Notes: generated by a model not told the origin, from the letters alone. DNA of 64,000 nucleotides from Impatiens glandulifera (GCF_907164915.1 NC_061867.1:34035751-34099750); one strand, 5' to 3'. Counted from the first letter of the stretch, positions 1 to 11,632 are shown. Numbers and translations: made by a program.

Positions 1-177
1 TGGCTTATAGTTTGTTTGACACTTAACATAGCACAAGTGCATTTTTTTCAACAATTATGTGATGAGAAGAAATGCCATACAAGTTAATTTGAATATAATC
101 ATATAAGAATAAAAAGATTTGAGTATTCTGATTTTCAACCCTTATAAACATACTAACGTTGAATTTCTTATATTTAG

Positions 178-3100
178 TATGGTTGAAAAAACTCTAGTGA
201 GAAGTTATACAAGAAGTTTTAATGGTTTTGTCGCTAATCTCACCCTTAGAGAAGTTTCCAAGCTTAAAAGTAAGTTTTTTATTAAATTTTGTCTGAATAA
301 AAGAAACACAAATATTTAATACGAACAAATATACAAGAACTAATTTTACCACATTAACTTATATATGTATACAGGTGTGGATGAAGTTATATCGATTTTT
401 AAAAGTTATCAATTTCATACTCAAACCACTAGATCTTGGGAATATATGGGTTTTCCTCTAAATGTACCTCGAAATCCAAGAGTTGAAAGTGACATTATAA
501 TTGGACACTTTGATAAAGGTGTACTACCCGATGCACATAGTTTCTCCGACGATGGTTTAGGTCCTATTCCCAAGAAATGGAGAGGTGTTTGTCTTGGTGG
601 CAAGAACTTCACCTGTAACAGGTACCTATATATTCTCTATATTTCTCTACAATTCTGTAAATCATTGAATTACATATGAGCAAGGGCGGAGCCAAGTACA
701 AGCCGGCCGGGCTGTAGCCCGGGTAGCCTTAAACAGCCTGCATGTATTTTATCAATAACGACGGTAAATTACCGTCGTTATTGATTATTTCCGTCGCTAA
801 AAGACATTGGTGACAGCAAACTAAAAACTAGTCCGGATAGATTTTTTTTAATAAAAATTTAGCCCGGGTAGGTTTCAAATTCTGGCTCCGCCCCTGCATA
901 TGAGTAATGATGAACTTTGAAACAATTTAATGCATTCTTCTATCTTGAACAGGAAGTTGATTGGAGCACGATTTTATAGCGATTCAAAAGATGCATTGGA
1001 TATGAATGGCCATGGAACCCATACAGCTTCAATAGCCGCCGGTAGAATATTAAAAAATGTCAGTTTTTTTGGTATAGCCAACGGAACTGCAAGAGGGGGT
1101 GTTCCGTCAGCCAGAATAGCCACCTACAAAGTTTGTGAAGCTTATTGCAATGGTTATGATATATTGTCTGGCTTCGATGATGCTATAGCTGACAACGTTG
1201 ACATTATTACCATCTCAATTAATATCGCCTTATCTACAAAAATTAGTGATGATGTAATTGCTATTGGATCATTTCATGCAATGGAGAAAGACATTTTAAC
1301 TGTAAATGCAGCAGGAAATTTTGGAGAAAAAGGCTTGGGTACGACAACCAGCATTGCACCATGGGTGTTCACCGTGGCCGCGAGTAAAGACAGGAATATC
1401 TTTAATAGACTTGTCCTTGGAAATGGACATACGCTGCTAGTAAGTAACAATATCTATTCAAATATGAGAAAATGGTACAAATATGTTGTTTTTATATGCA
1501 CATTCTTTTCAATAGAGTATGGCAGTCAATGCCTTCAACATGAGTAGTCATAACACGGGGTTGGTGGATGGAAGAAGAGCCACTCGTCAATGTAACGAAA
1601 CTATCGCAATGTAAAACACTCTCCAAAGACAAAGCTTCATATTAGTTGTAGCACCATTCAACTAATCCCAATGCATATATATATGATTTTATACTCATTA
1701 CATTTCTGTCACCTAACATAATTGCAGACAATGCACAGTTGAGTGTCTCGACCCAAGTTTGGTCAAGGGAAATATCATATTATGTGATGCTGATTATTTT
1801 GAATCAGATGTTTTATCAAATGTGGCTGATGCCGGTGCAACCGGTGTCATTTTTCGATCAATACGAGGTTCAAGAGACATAGCTATTATTGTACCTTTAC
1901 CCACTGCAATTCTTAATGACCATGATTTTCAATATGTTGAATCCTATCTTAAATCCAAAACGTTGCACACCGCGCAAATAATAAAAACTGATATTGTTGA
2001 AGATCATGTTCCCACCGTACCTTTTTTCTCAAGTAAAGGGCCAAATCCAGTTTTACCGGAAATATTTAAGGTATGAATTAAAATTATATATGAGAAGTGA
2101 TAGAGAAAGTGAATTTGGTGAGGAAATGACCTGACATCACCTTCATTGGTTGGAAAATATAAAAGTAGGAGAAAAGAGATAAAAGAGATAAATTATTTAA
2201 TTTTTTCAGCGAATAAGATTATGCCAAGTTATTCCCTCACCAAATTCCCTCACCAAATTCCCTCGCCTAATCATTTCTCATTATATATATTAGTAATATA
2301 CACTTATTTTTCAATTTGGTTGTAGTTTAATTATTTTATATTTTGTTGTAAATCCAATAACTATGTGTCATATAATTAATTTAGTGTCTTTCCATATACA
2401 TGACAGCCGGATATAGCGGCTCCCGGCGTAAATATCTTAGCAGCATATCCTCCATATATTTATATTGTAGAACCTGTGAGAAATTTTGGTCGACTAGTAA
2501 CTAAGTACAATTTTGATTCTGGAACTTCCATGTCATGTCCCCACGTTGTTGGTGCGGTTGCTTATGTGAAATCAAAACATTTTGATTGGTCGGCATCTGC
2601 CATCAAATCATCTCTCATGACTACGGGTAATTGACAACCTGTCTAGTTTGTTTAATTTTCTTTCAATGAAGTTTGACTTTTATCTTTTATTAATCATATA
2701 TCTATTTGATTCGATGACTTGCATGTAGCTCGAACAATGAAAGGAAATCATAATCTAGATGCGGAACTTGGCTACGGGGCAGGACACATTGATCCGATAA
2801 AGGCGGCATATCCAGGACTCGTGTATGAAACATTTATGGATGACTATTTTGAAATGTTTTGTAGTTTTTCTGAAGGAGATAATTGGAGGAAAATTTTGAG
2901 AGAAAAAAAGAAATGTCCAAAAACGATTAGAATGCTACCAAAAGATCTTAATTACCCGGCAATGACTTCTCCCGTACATAAAAACTCTACTTTTAATATT
3001 CAATTTGTAAGAGTTGTAACAAACGTTGGACATGCTAATTCCACGTATCACGCACAAACAAGTATAGAGGATATCACATTCAATGTCAAAGTAGAGCCAA

Positions 3101-3261
3101 GTGTCCTCTCTTTCACTAATTTAAAGGAGAGGAAAAAGTTTTTAGTGACAATTAGTGGACAATGGCTGAATCAAGACCATGTTTCTTGTTCATTAACTTG
3201 GTTTGATGGTACTCATAGGGTAAGAAGTCCCATTCTATTGTATCGATCTTCAATTATTTGA
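178..3261 (+). CDS. Cucumisin-like subtilisin protease (S8 family), 5' end incomplete
   Basis: Secreted plant serine protease. Seven exons are visible: about 178-269, 375-621, 953-1439, 1516-1610, 1728-2070, 2407-2626 and 2729-3261. All introns are GT-AG and the phases join without a stop. In order I see the end of the I9 propeptide ([10 protein letters not shown]), the catalytic Asp region (GHFDKG), the His motif NGHGTHTAS, the oxyanion Asn (NAAGNFG), a PA-type insert in the fifth exon, the Ser motif [10 protein letters not shown], and a C-terminal fibronectin-like domain ending at the 3261 stop. The exon with signal peptide and start codon is not found; it is either left of the window or lost. 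The Asp motif reads DKG where the family usually has DTG or DSG. Two MITEs sit in introns. It could be a live gene or a recently decayed one. Confidence 0.85.
681..896. mobile_element. hAT-type MITE in a subtilase intron
   Basis: A 216-bp element flanked by a perfect 8-bp duplication CATATGAG (673-680 and 897-904). Its ends are inverted repeats: CAAGGGCGGAGCCA on the left and the complement of CAGGGGCGGAGCCA on the right. An 8-bp duplication and ends starting CA(A/G)GG are hAT hallmarks. There is no coding capacity. A 35-bp palindrome lies inside at 751-785. It occupies the intron between the Asp-motif and His-motif exons. Confidence 0.88.
2092..2279. mobile_element. Mutator-like MITE in a subtilase intron
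   Basis: A 188-bp element with inverted ends of about 35 bp (GAGAAGTGAT... against the complement of ...ATCATTTCTC). It is flanked by a 9-bp direct duplication ATTATATAT at 2083-2091 and 2280-2288. The 9-bp duplication suggests the Mutator superfamily. The right arm has an internal tandem duplication of the CCCTCACCAAATT motif. The AT-rich TSD could be partly chance, so superfamily assignment is less certain than the inverted-repeat structure. Confidence 0.7.
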
Positions 3262-3910
3262 TTTCTGACAAGACCAAGTTGTTATTTCCATAATATGGGA
3301 AACTTTGCTTGATAAAGCCTTTTAATAGTTGAGTCAAAATTTTATTGTATTTATTATCCACCTGACTCTAAAATAATGTAAAATGATATGTTCAATCGAG
3401 AGATAAGTTTTGAATTCAGCCAGTTATAGACACTCATATTTTGGCCCATTTAAATTGGAATTTAATCTGAAATTTAAACCTAAAACAAAAGTTTTTTTTA
3501 AAACGTTACACTTAATAATATAAGAATGCCAGATAATGTAAAATAAAAAAGCTCAACAAAGCCCATTTCTAATTTTTTAAAAGGAAGGATAAAAGATAGA
3601 TAGAAAATAGTTTAGCCGTAAATAATTTTGATTGTTTCCTTAATGAGTATGGAGAGTAACCTACATGGTTAAATACATATGATAGTATGATAGAATGATT
3701 AATAAATATACATTATATTAATTAATGTGACATTTGACCTACCCAGTAAAGTAATTGTAGGATGATGCTTTGTTTGAGATAAAATTAACTTTGTGTTTAA
3801 CTTATGTTGTTGATATCGTTGATTAGTTTGGTTATTTATTTTTTTGGAATTAGAGAAGAAATAGCATGACACACACAACCATGGTTCCCTCATTTAAACA
3901 CAAAGTGGTT
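3262..3910. other. Intergenic, no gene seen
   Basis: AT-rich sequence after the subtilase stop. It presumably holds the 3' UTR and polyadenylation signals of that gene. I see no coding region or repeat structure I can support. Confidence 0.6.
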
Positions 3911-4445
3911 TCAAATTAAATCGAACCCGTGACATTTTGATCTCTTAAAGTTTTTTTGTTTAACGTCCTCCCGCAAATGAAACGGAGTGGCACAAACTGT
4001 GAGCTTGTAACAAAATAATGCAAAGCATTTGGATGAAAGACCTTTAGTAAGGATATTTATAATCTGATGACGAGTTGAGATGTATTGAATGATAAGTGTC
4101 TTACGAGCAACACGTTCACGAACAAAATAAAAATTAATCACAATGTGTTTGGTACGAGCATGAAAGACATGGTTGACATAGAGAAATCCAACACCAATGT
4201 TTTTTTTTAGAAAAACTACTTAGCGTCATTTCATTAAAAAAATTACCAATCCAACACCAATGTTGTCACACCATAAAATAGGAGGACGATTCAGAGTGAC
4301 GTGAAGCTTGCCTAAAAGAGATTAGACCCAAAACATTTCAGTTGTAGCATGAGCAAGGGCACGATATTCAAACTTTTTACTAGAACGAGCAACAACTTGT
4401 TGCTTTTTAAAATTCCAGGAAATGAGATTGTCTCTAAAAAAAATA
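3911..4445 (-). pseudogene. Ty1/copia RNase H remnant
   Basis: The minus strand reads as the C-terminal RNase H part of a copia polyprotein. It includes motifs resembling [35 protein letters not shown], and then the tail FVRERVARKTL ... ILTKGLSSK. These match the usual order 'SKKQ-VARSS-EYRA-CDN-HFVRE-LTKGL' of copia RNase H. At least one stop, several changed residues and a ~48-bp insertion at about 4200-4248 break it. No LTR or other pol part is recognisable nearby, so this is an old fragment. Confidence 0.75.
4200..4248 (-). mobile_element. Extremely 5'-truncated LINE/SINE tail
   Basis: An insertion of about 48 bp inside the copia RNase H remnant. It starts with a run of T on the plus strand (a poly-A tail on the minus strand) and carries an AATGAAATGACGCTAAGT-like 3' end on the minus strand. 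The flanks repeat the sequence AATCCAACACCAATG (ending at 4199 and again near 4262). A poly-A tail plus a long variable-length duplication is what LINE machinery leaves. Confidence 0.6.
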
Positions 4446-4689
4446 CAAAATATCAAGTGGTGGATCAACGATCATCAGGACATTCGACCAACATAATAAT
4501 ATGTTGTAAGAGAAAGGATTGATGATGACCGAATATGTAATCCATGATACGGTGTATGTCGAAGATAATGTAATATTCGTTTGACAACTGCCCATTGTGT
4601 AGTGGTGGGAGAGCTCATAAACTAACACATTCGATTAACTACAATGCGAGCTCAAGACATGTAAGAGTTGTGATCGATTTTTTATGTCG

Positions 4690-5640
4690 ACAATGACAGA
4701 TTGAAAAATTTTCTAGGATCTCTATTATAAAAAGATTAAGTTTTGAAAAATAAAAAAACGCGAGGGGAATTAATTTTAAGTTTAAGGTTAAAAAAATTTT
4801 AATTTATAAAATAAGGTTTTGTAGATAACTCCATAATTTACCATCTCGTCGAATCTGGAAGAGATTGGTAGTTTTTTAATGGAAATTATCTCATAGGCCT
4901 ACTTTAAATTTTTATTTTTAATTTTCTCACGACTAGAGAGTCGCCACCTAATTTATAAAATTAGAAAATTAAGAGATTCGAGTTCGGCGTTCGGTTACGT
5001 GTAGGAAATAGTTTTTTAGACGTTATGTCCCTAACGCCTTAAGGTCTTTACTAATTAACTTCGGCTGTTTTTAAACAATGTTTTATTTTTATTTTTTATA
5101 TGCTAACCTAGAATCACATAAGTCACAAACTTACATAAATAAAAACCAACAAAAACTCAAAATGAAAAGCCAAATGAAAAGCCAAAATAAGACAAATAAA
5201 TATGAAAAATAGAGCAAAGGACCATGGTTAACCTCCAAGGTCACAAAACCTGTATTTTAACCAAGTATGGACCTAGATCGGTCGTAATCTGCATCCTCGG
5301 TCGGACAAAGTGCAAGCGCATCGATCCCTAGTCAGCAACATCGATCCTAGGTGCAATAGACAACATCGGTCGCAAGTGCACAGAAAGCTCAGATTCTTGG
5401 TCGTATGTGAGAAACAATGTTGGTCCTCGGTCTCGGTCCTTAGTTTTGGTCATCGGTCTCAAACATCGGTCTCGGTCCTTGCTCTAGATCCTCGGTCTTG
5501 GTCTTCGCTCTTGGTCCTTGGTCTCGGTGTTCGATCTTCAGTGCTCGGTTCTCGGTCCTTGGTGATCGGTCCTTAGTGCTCAGTCCTCGGTCCTAGGTCA
5601 GCTTCATGTGAAGTTTGTGGGTCATAAGTGTCGCTAAAAC
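4690..5640 (-). repeat. Tat/gypsy-like LTR-region repeat, copy 1 (minus)
   Basis: This stretch mirrors 32500-33870 in the opposite orientation. Both contain, in matching order, GAGGGGAATTAATTTT, an ATAGGCC motif, a GCGACTCT-type motif (4938-4955 on the minus strand), a motif resembling AACCGAACGCCGAACTC, and then a zone rich in CTCGGTC / GACCGAG. A (G)GTGGCGACTC motif is typical near the primer site of Tat/Ogre-type gypsy elements, so I take this as an LTR remnant. No coding region survives. Confidence 0.5.
5275..5600 (+). repeat. Degenerate CTCGGTC-rich repeat
   Basis: Irregular tandem array of short words such as TCGGTCCTCGG, CTCGGTCCTTGG and GATCGGTCC. The 88-codon open frame at 5310-5576 is a by-product of this low-complexity sequence. 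It belongs to the Tat-like repeat copy 1. Confidence 0.7.
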
Positions 5641-8255
5641 AACACACTTGTTGTTCTTTCGATTTTTGACCTGATTTTAGCTAACAATTTATTTGGTGAA
5701 TCAAATATATCCCAATTAATATGAAACTTTATAGAATAGATATTAATACATGTATAAACATTTACATAAATTAAAATCTTGATTTTAAAAACAGAAAATT
5801 AGAATCAAATAAATTGAATAAGACATATTATTATTTTGTCATATCTTGGAAAAAAATTTCAATTAAATGTTTTAGATCTAGCATTAAATCATAATCTTCT
5901 TGAGCTATATAAAATTCAAATCAAAGCATGGTCATGCTTCAAAAATTATTCATAACCTCTCAATCTCTCATATAATAAACCACAGTTTTAAATATATATA
6001 TATAGAGATTGGAAAAGAGTTTTCTTCATTGATTAACAATTGTTCAACCTCTCACTATTTTTTAAAACATTAATCTAACGTTTAAGATTTATGATTTGTA
6101 AATCATAGACAAAATATGTATAATGCGCCTTATTTATGCCTAACATGACTGACTCGGATGGATCTATGTAGCCCAACCACTAATTTTTTTTTTAAGGTTC
6201 GAATTTGAAAATACCTACTAATTTCTTAAAAAATTTCATTATAATTCACTGTTTATTTATTTAATTATTATAAAATATGTAAAACTTACCTTTATTTATT
6301 TATTTTATTAAAAAAAATTATTAATTTTTAACCTTACTCTATTAATCTTTTTCAAGCACACACGAATCTTAAATACTGGATTTATCCTCCCACGAAATAA
6401 GTACAACCAGTCCAGTCTTGGCTAATTAGTTGAAAAATACACAAGAATGAGTCATAGAGAAAGAGTGAATAATCGTAAAGAATTAGTAAAGTCAATTTAG
6501 GAAAATTAATTGAAGGAAGAATGCAATATTACTTTATCTGGATGAGGTAATACACGCACCATTGACTAGTATGAACACATGTACAATGGTAGATATTAGA
6601 AAGCTTTTGTTAGGACAAATATTTTGAACATTTTAATTATTCCAATCCAATAGTTTCCAAACCTACTAATCCAATTTATTTGAATTTTCATGAATAATTT
6701 TTTTTAATGGAGCTTTCACATTTCTTTGTTTTTGGACACGTTCTAAAATAATATATTGTTAAATTTTCTATTATGTCAATCAAGAGCATGTTTTGAAAGG
6801 TAATTAATTTGATAAGAGACAATTGCAATTTTGAGTGTATGGTGGATTAATGTTAAATTGTAGTTAGAAAATACAAGACTGTCTGAAATGAATTTTTAAA
6901 AAATAGAAAATATTTAATTGATGATACAAATGGATTCAAGATCGTCACTCACTCAAATATGATTTTGGATTTCATATTTCCAATGATCCTAAGTATTTTG
7001 TGTTTTTATCAATTTTATTAGAAATTTGGATACTGTAGGATGAATAATTTTAATGTTTATTTCTTTATGTTCTAACAAGACTCTGCTTTGAATTTTGATC
7101 ATATTTTTTATTCACGCAAAGTTTTGTTTTATAAGTTAACTTTTTGAATTCCTTTTCTTTTCATTTTGCTCATATTTTTTTTCACACATAGTTTTGCTCT
7201 ATAAATTTTGTTTTCAATTCTTTTTCTTTTCATATAGTCTATTATGTATTAGTAATTGGGTTAAAACCAAATCTTACTCATTATATATATATATGTACAC
7301 ATTATCAATTTCAAAATCAAAAAGTCTAAAATGTTTATTGATCTTGGTTTACATTTTGTGTCATGTTTTTTCCTAATATTTCTTGTCATTTTTTCTCTAT
7401 ACAACTTTAAAATTTTGATTTAACCATTTATTATAAATATCTTATTAAATATTTCATGAAAATTAAATATATTCAAATAAATTATAAAAATATAATATAT
7501 TTTTATTATATTATTTATGAGAGAGGAGTAACACATCAATTATCCTAGTGTCTTTATTTTAATTCAAATATTATTTTAAAATGAAAATTAACATTTCATC
7601 TATATTTATTTTTTTTCAAAAATATAAAAAAAAATATTATAAATATTCAATGTATTATGCAATTCTAAATAATCTATTAAGAAATTATTGAGGGAGAGAA
7701 TTAAAAAAAAAAAAAAAAGAATAAGTGAGAAAAAAATAATAATTTTTTTATCTAATCTCCCTATAATCTATTTCCCAATATTATAAATTTGGTTTAAATC
7801 CATTTAATTGAAAAAAATCTTATGACCATCTAACTTAATGAAATAAAAAATAATGATATAATTTATTTTCTTTCCTTCTTAAATGAAATCTAAAAAGGAA
7901 AATTAAGGTAGATTATAAAATATTTAATTGATTATGAAAATCTCCATGATTTCCCCCAAATTTGTTTACCCGCGCGAACAAACGGGTCGAATCCTAAATT
8001 CCCAATTACAACCTAAAAAGGGAAACCTAATCTCCATCTTTTGACCTTAACAATATAGAACATTAAACATCTTGAATCATTCCATTAAACCCTCGTTTTC
8101 CTTCCCGTTTCCTATCATGAAAAAAGCATCCCTCCTCTCTTGGCCTGAGGCGGAGGGATGTCTATATCTATGATAGAATAATCCTCAACAAAAGGAATTC
8201 ATTGATCTTGTCCTCCGACCGATCCTTAATGTCTCAGACGTTCGCTAATCAAGAG
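5641..8255. other. AT-rich intergenic DNA upstream of MTP
   Basis: No gene seen. There are poly-A/poly-T runs, an AT dinucleotide run near 7280, and a weak fold-back at about 7686-7765 (GAGGGAGA ... TCTCCCT with A/T-rich arms) that could be a tiny MITE. The last ~300 bases are less AT-rich and should contain the promoter and 5' UTR of the MTP gene. I could not single out a TATA box with confidence. Confidence 0.5.
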
Positions 8256-8359
8256 GTAATTTTTTCGCTTATTCCCATCTGGGTTCTTTATTTACTTTAT
8301 GTTCGAGATTAACCAAACAAGAAAATCGGTTAGTTTTTCATATAAAAGTTGTTCTGCAG
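8256..8359 (+). other. Intron in the MTP 5' UTR
   Basis: Donor AAGAG|GTAATT at 8255/8256 and acceptor TTCTGCAG|GCAGAGG at 8359/8360 bound a 104-bp T-rich stretch just upstream of the start codon at 8378. The coding region itself is uninterrupted. Confidence 0.65.
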
Positions 8360-8377
8360 GCAGAGGAGTCGCAGGGG

Positions 8378-9523
8378 ATGCTCATGGAGATGACAGAAAT
8401 GACTGTAGAAAGAATGGAATTTATTGTTCCGTTCCAATCTCCTTGTAATCATGTTTGTTGCTTATCTGAGAAAAGGCATGACAAGAATTTGTTGGCTATG
8501 AAACTATACGGTATTATCTTCTTTTACTCAGTGGTTATGGCGGTTGAGATAGCAGGAGGAATGAAGGCTCATAGCCTTGCTATTCTTACTGACGCAGCCC
8601 ATTTGCTTTCTGACATAGCTGGATTCTTCATATCCTTGTTAGCCATATGGGCTTCAGGATGGGATGCCACAGCGAATCATTCATTTGGGTTCAGTCGGCT
8701 TGAGGTTCTTGGAGCTCTGGTTTCAGTTCAGCTTATATGGCTAGTTTCTGGGATCTTAATTTTTGAAGCTTTTGATAGGATTCTTCAAGAAACACAGAAA
8801 ATAGATGGGAGGATTATGTTTGCAACTGCTGCATTTGGTTTCCTTGTTAATTTCATCACTGTTATATGGATCGGTCACAGTCATGGTCACAATCACGGAC
8901 ACGATCACAGTCACGGTCATGGTCACGGTCACGATCATGATCACGATCATCATCATGATCAGGAACACGATTATGATCACAAACATGGAGACATAGAGAA
9001 ATGCAATGATAAAGAGGAAGAAGGAGAAGGAGAAGATTCAAAGAGTCTTGTATCTGGTTCAGACAAAAACAAGACTAAGAATTTAAACATAAATCTTCAA
9101 GGGGCATACCTACATGTGATGGTTGACATGATTCAATCTGTTGGTGTGATGATCGCTGGATTGGTTATATGGGTGAAGCCGAATTGGCCTGTGATTGACT
9201 TGATCTGTACACTTATCTTTTCATTAATTTCATTAACAACCACCATACCGATGCTGAAAAGATTGATCTACATATTGATGGAGAGAACACCAAATGAAGT
9301 GAATGTCATTAACTTGGAGAATGGATTGAAATGTATTGATGGTGTTAGTGATGTTCATGATCTGCATGTTTGGACAATCACAGAAGGGAAAAATGTGATG
9401 ACTTGTCATGTGATTGTTGAGCCGGATTTCAAGTCAAATGAAATAATTTTGAATATTAAGGAGTATTGTGTAAAAACATTTAGAATTCATCATGTGACAA
9501 TACAATTGGAGACAACATCATAG
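8378..9523 (+). CDS. MTP1: Metal tolerance protein, Zn-CDF type (MTP1/ZAT clade)
   Basis: Cation diffusion facilitator that moves Zn2+ into the vacuole in exchange for protons. The 381-aa intronless reading frame is close to the usual ~390-400 aa. An N-terminal Cys cluster (CNHVCC, residues 23-28) is followed by six predicted membrane segments at about 43-63, 66-90, 107-130, 146-165, 243-265 and 272-292. The paired transport-site motifs HxxxD are intact in TM2 (H75/D79) and TM5 (H246/D250). Between TM4 and TM5 lies a His-rich cytosolic loop (about 167-204, mostly GH/DH repeats) as in MTP1-type zinc carriers, then an acidic stretch. The cytosolic C-terminal domain has the DVHDLHVWTIT motif. 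Start chosen at 8378, the first Met after the UTR intron; Met3 or Met5 remain possible. MTP1 versus MTP2/3 cannot be separated by eye. Confidence 0.95.
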   Translation: MLMEMTEMTVERMEFIVPFQSPCNHVCCLSEKRHDKNLLAMKLYGIIFFYSVVMAVEIAGGMKAHSLAILTDAAHLLSDIAGFFISLLAIWASGWDATANHSFGFSRLEVLGALVSVQLIWLVSGILIFEAFDRILQETQKIDGRIMFATAAFGFLVNFITVIWIGHSHGHNHGHDHSHGHGHGHDHDHDHHHDQEHDYDHKHGDIEKCNDKEEEGEGEDSKSLVSGSDKNKTKNLNINLQGAYLHVMVDMIQSVGVMIAGLVIWVKPNWPVIDLICTLIFSLISLTTTIPMLKRLIYILMERTPNEVNVINLENGLKCIDGVSDVHDLHVWTITEGKNVMTCHVIVEPDFKSNEIILNIKEYCVKTFRIHHVTIQLETTS

Positions 9524-10500
9524 TTTCAGTTAGTTCGATTCTGTTTTTTCTCTGTGTTTGCTCTTTTCATTAGCTTGTTTAGTTTAATATCGGTTACAGA
9601 AGGGCGGGTTACAGAAGGCTGGTCGGGAATCCTCTTAAACAAAAATTGAAGCAACTATAAGTGGCTGTCAAATATGATAATAAAATCAAGATTACATTAT
9701 GTGACAGAAATATGTCTTTAATTTGAATCACTGTGCTTTGAAATATGATTTAGTTCTTTTTAGTTTCATACCATGATATATAACATACAAACAATTAAAA
9801 CAGTCATCATTTTGCCATGATAAATAGGTCATGTAAATTGTTTGTTGTCAAATTATTAGTTAGCTTCTCCAGATACCTTGATAGATGTTAACGAAAATAA
9901 TGTGGTCAATTATTTTTTATAATTAATTACTTTTTGAGATTGTTTTCGATTTTAGAAATGACCACAATTAAAAAAATATATTTGAGAAAAAATAAACATT
10001 CTTTTTTATGTAGACCTACCAATAGCATAATGAAGATAAGATATTAGAACATGTGTGGATTACAATGCACCAATGACATTGGTCTAAGTCAATTCCCACT
10101 TTCTTGATTTATGCAAATTGGCCCATTTGAAATGGAGTAGAATGCTTAAATTTTGTTTGTTTCCAATTTTGTTTTATTTCTTATTCCCTAAGAAATTCTA
10201 AATTCCTCACACAAATATATATATTTAAATAATTGACCAATTATAAATTTGTAAAAATAATATTACTTTAAATTTTATGATTTTTTTTTTAAATATTAAT
10301 TATATATGGTTAGATTATGGTGACCCAAATAAGTTTTAATCGGTACATATGCCTATGCTTGTTATGAAATAAAAGAAATCATAACTATTTGATATTTGTG
10401 TCCATTAAGCATAGTTATGTGAGATATATATGATCTTAGTTAGAGTTTTAACACATACAAAATATTGGTCATTATTTATCTCTAAGTTGTAATATTCTTT
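9524..10500. other. Intergenic, MTP 3' flank
   Basis: AT-rich. The first part is the MTP 3' UTR, with a short direct repeat GGTTACAGAAGG at about 9592-9618. No gene or transposon end is recognisable before the small LTR at 10501. Confidence 0.55.
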
Positions 10501-10653
10501 TGTCAACTTAGTCAAAAGTTTTTTTTTATTATCTATGATTTTCCCGTTTTAAGTTTTTACATAAATTTTGTATTATTATTGTGTTTTCTTTGTTTATACT
10601 TAATCTTTTTTTTTTATCTTAATTAGTTTTTGATCAATATTCGTTTTTCAACA
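10501..10653 (+). repeat. Family X LTR, first copy
   Basis: A 153-bp TG...CA unit, from TGTCAACTTAGTCAAAAG to TTTTTCAACA. It is followed at once by ATTGGTTTCAAAGC, a degraded initiator-Met primer site. It aligns over its length to 30001-30150. Confidence 0.75.
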
Positions 10654-10669
10654 ATTGGTTTCAAAGCCT

Positions 10670-10978
10670 TTGAGCCATTTTATTCTAAGAAGTACAATAT
10701 TCCGTTGTTAGATCTTAACACTAGATTTTCTTTATGAAATATAAAGTTACAAGGTCTGCTCGCTCAGATGGATTTGGACAAAACTTTATTAAGGTTTAAT
10801 AAGATGCCCATTTTGTGGACAATAGAAGAGAAAAAGAAGAATGATCACAAAAATATGTCTCATATACAACAAAATCCGTCGAACAATATTACACAATTCT
10901 GCTAAATTATAGTTGATAACTAGAACAACTATGTATGACAAAAAGTCTTACTATTAAGATGCATTTGAAGTAGAGATT
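10670..10978 (+). pseudogene. Family X gag, N-terminal part
   Basis: Broken reading frame resembling the start of a TNT1/Tork-type gag. Short recognisable pieces are LLAQMDLDKTLL and WTIEEKKKNDHK. It stops at the hAT target duplication (10971-10978) and resumes at 28082. Confidence 0.6.
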
Positions 10979-11632
10979 CAGGCCCGGACCTACTGTGTAA
11001 TAAGTGAGGCAATTGCCTCAGGCCCAAATATTTTTGGGGCACCAAACTCTTCAAAAATAAATAAATTATAATGATATGTTCATGGACTTATTTTTAAAAA
11101 GCCCATAAATAATAATTGATAACCTATCAATGATAAGCCCTAACTTAATTTGTATCCAAAAAAATAAAAATAAAAAACACTATCTTACTTGGAGAAAAGA
11201 ATCGTACGATACTCATTAATCAACAAAATGAAGGAAAAAAAAATAAGAACAGGCATTCTGGAAAAAGAAAAGGAAACACTTCCCCCAAACCCCAAGCCTG
11301 TCGTTGATCCTCCAACTTGCCGGAATCGGAGCAAAAAACTCAGTCGTCTCCTTCCCCGAGCTCTTGTGTCTTTTTCGCTCGTTCCAACCTTGTTTCTCAG
11401 CACTGCGCCACTGCCCACTAGAGTTCTTCCTCCAATTTCGGTGAGATTTTGGTTTGATTTACTTGATTATTTTTGGTTGTTGAGGACTTGTTTGGTACAA
11501 TGGTGGATTCACAATCTGTATTTTGCATTATTGCATAACAGAAGTGCAACATTGTGGTTAATCATAGATTCATAGAATGTTGGTTAATCTATAAATTTTT
11601 AATGCAGATTAGCATTTAGAGTTTTATCAAGC

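Noticed and set aside
5310..5576. 88-codon frame rich in Ser, Val and Leu
   Set aside because: Direct translation of the degenerate CTCGGTC repeat.
7686..7765. Tiny fold-back element with GAGGGAGA/TCTCCCT ends
   Set aside because: Arms are mostly A and T runs and I could not find a convincing target duplication.
8756..8996. Two extra open frames overlapping the MTP gene
   Set aside because: They are shadows of the His-rich hexamer repeat of the MTP1 coding region on other frames and the opposite strand.
11189..11575. 128-codon frame at the hAT 5' end
   Set aside because: Likely the untranslated leader and intron of the transposase gene; no recognised motif and the opposite strand is equally open.
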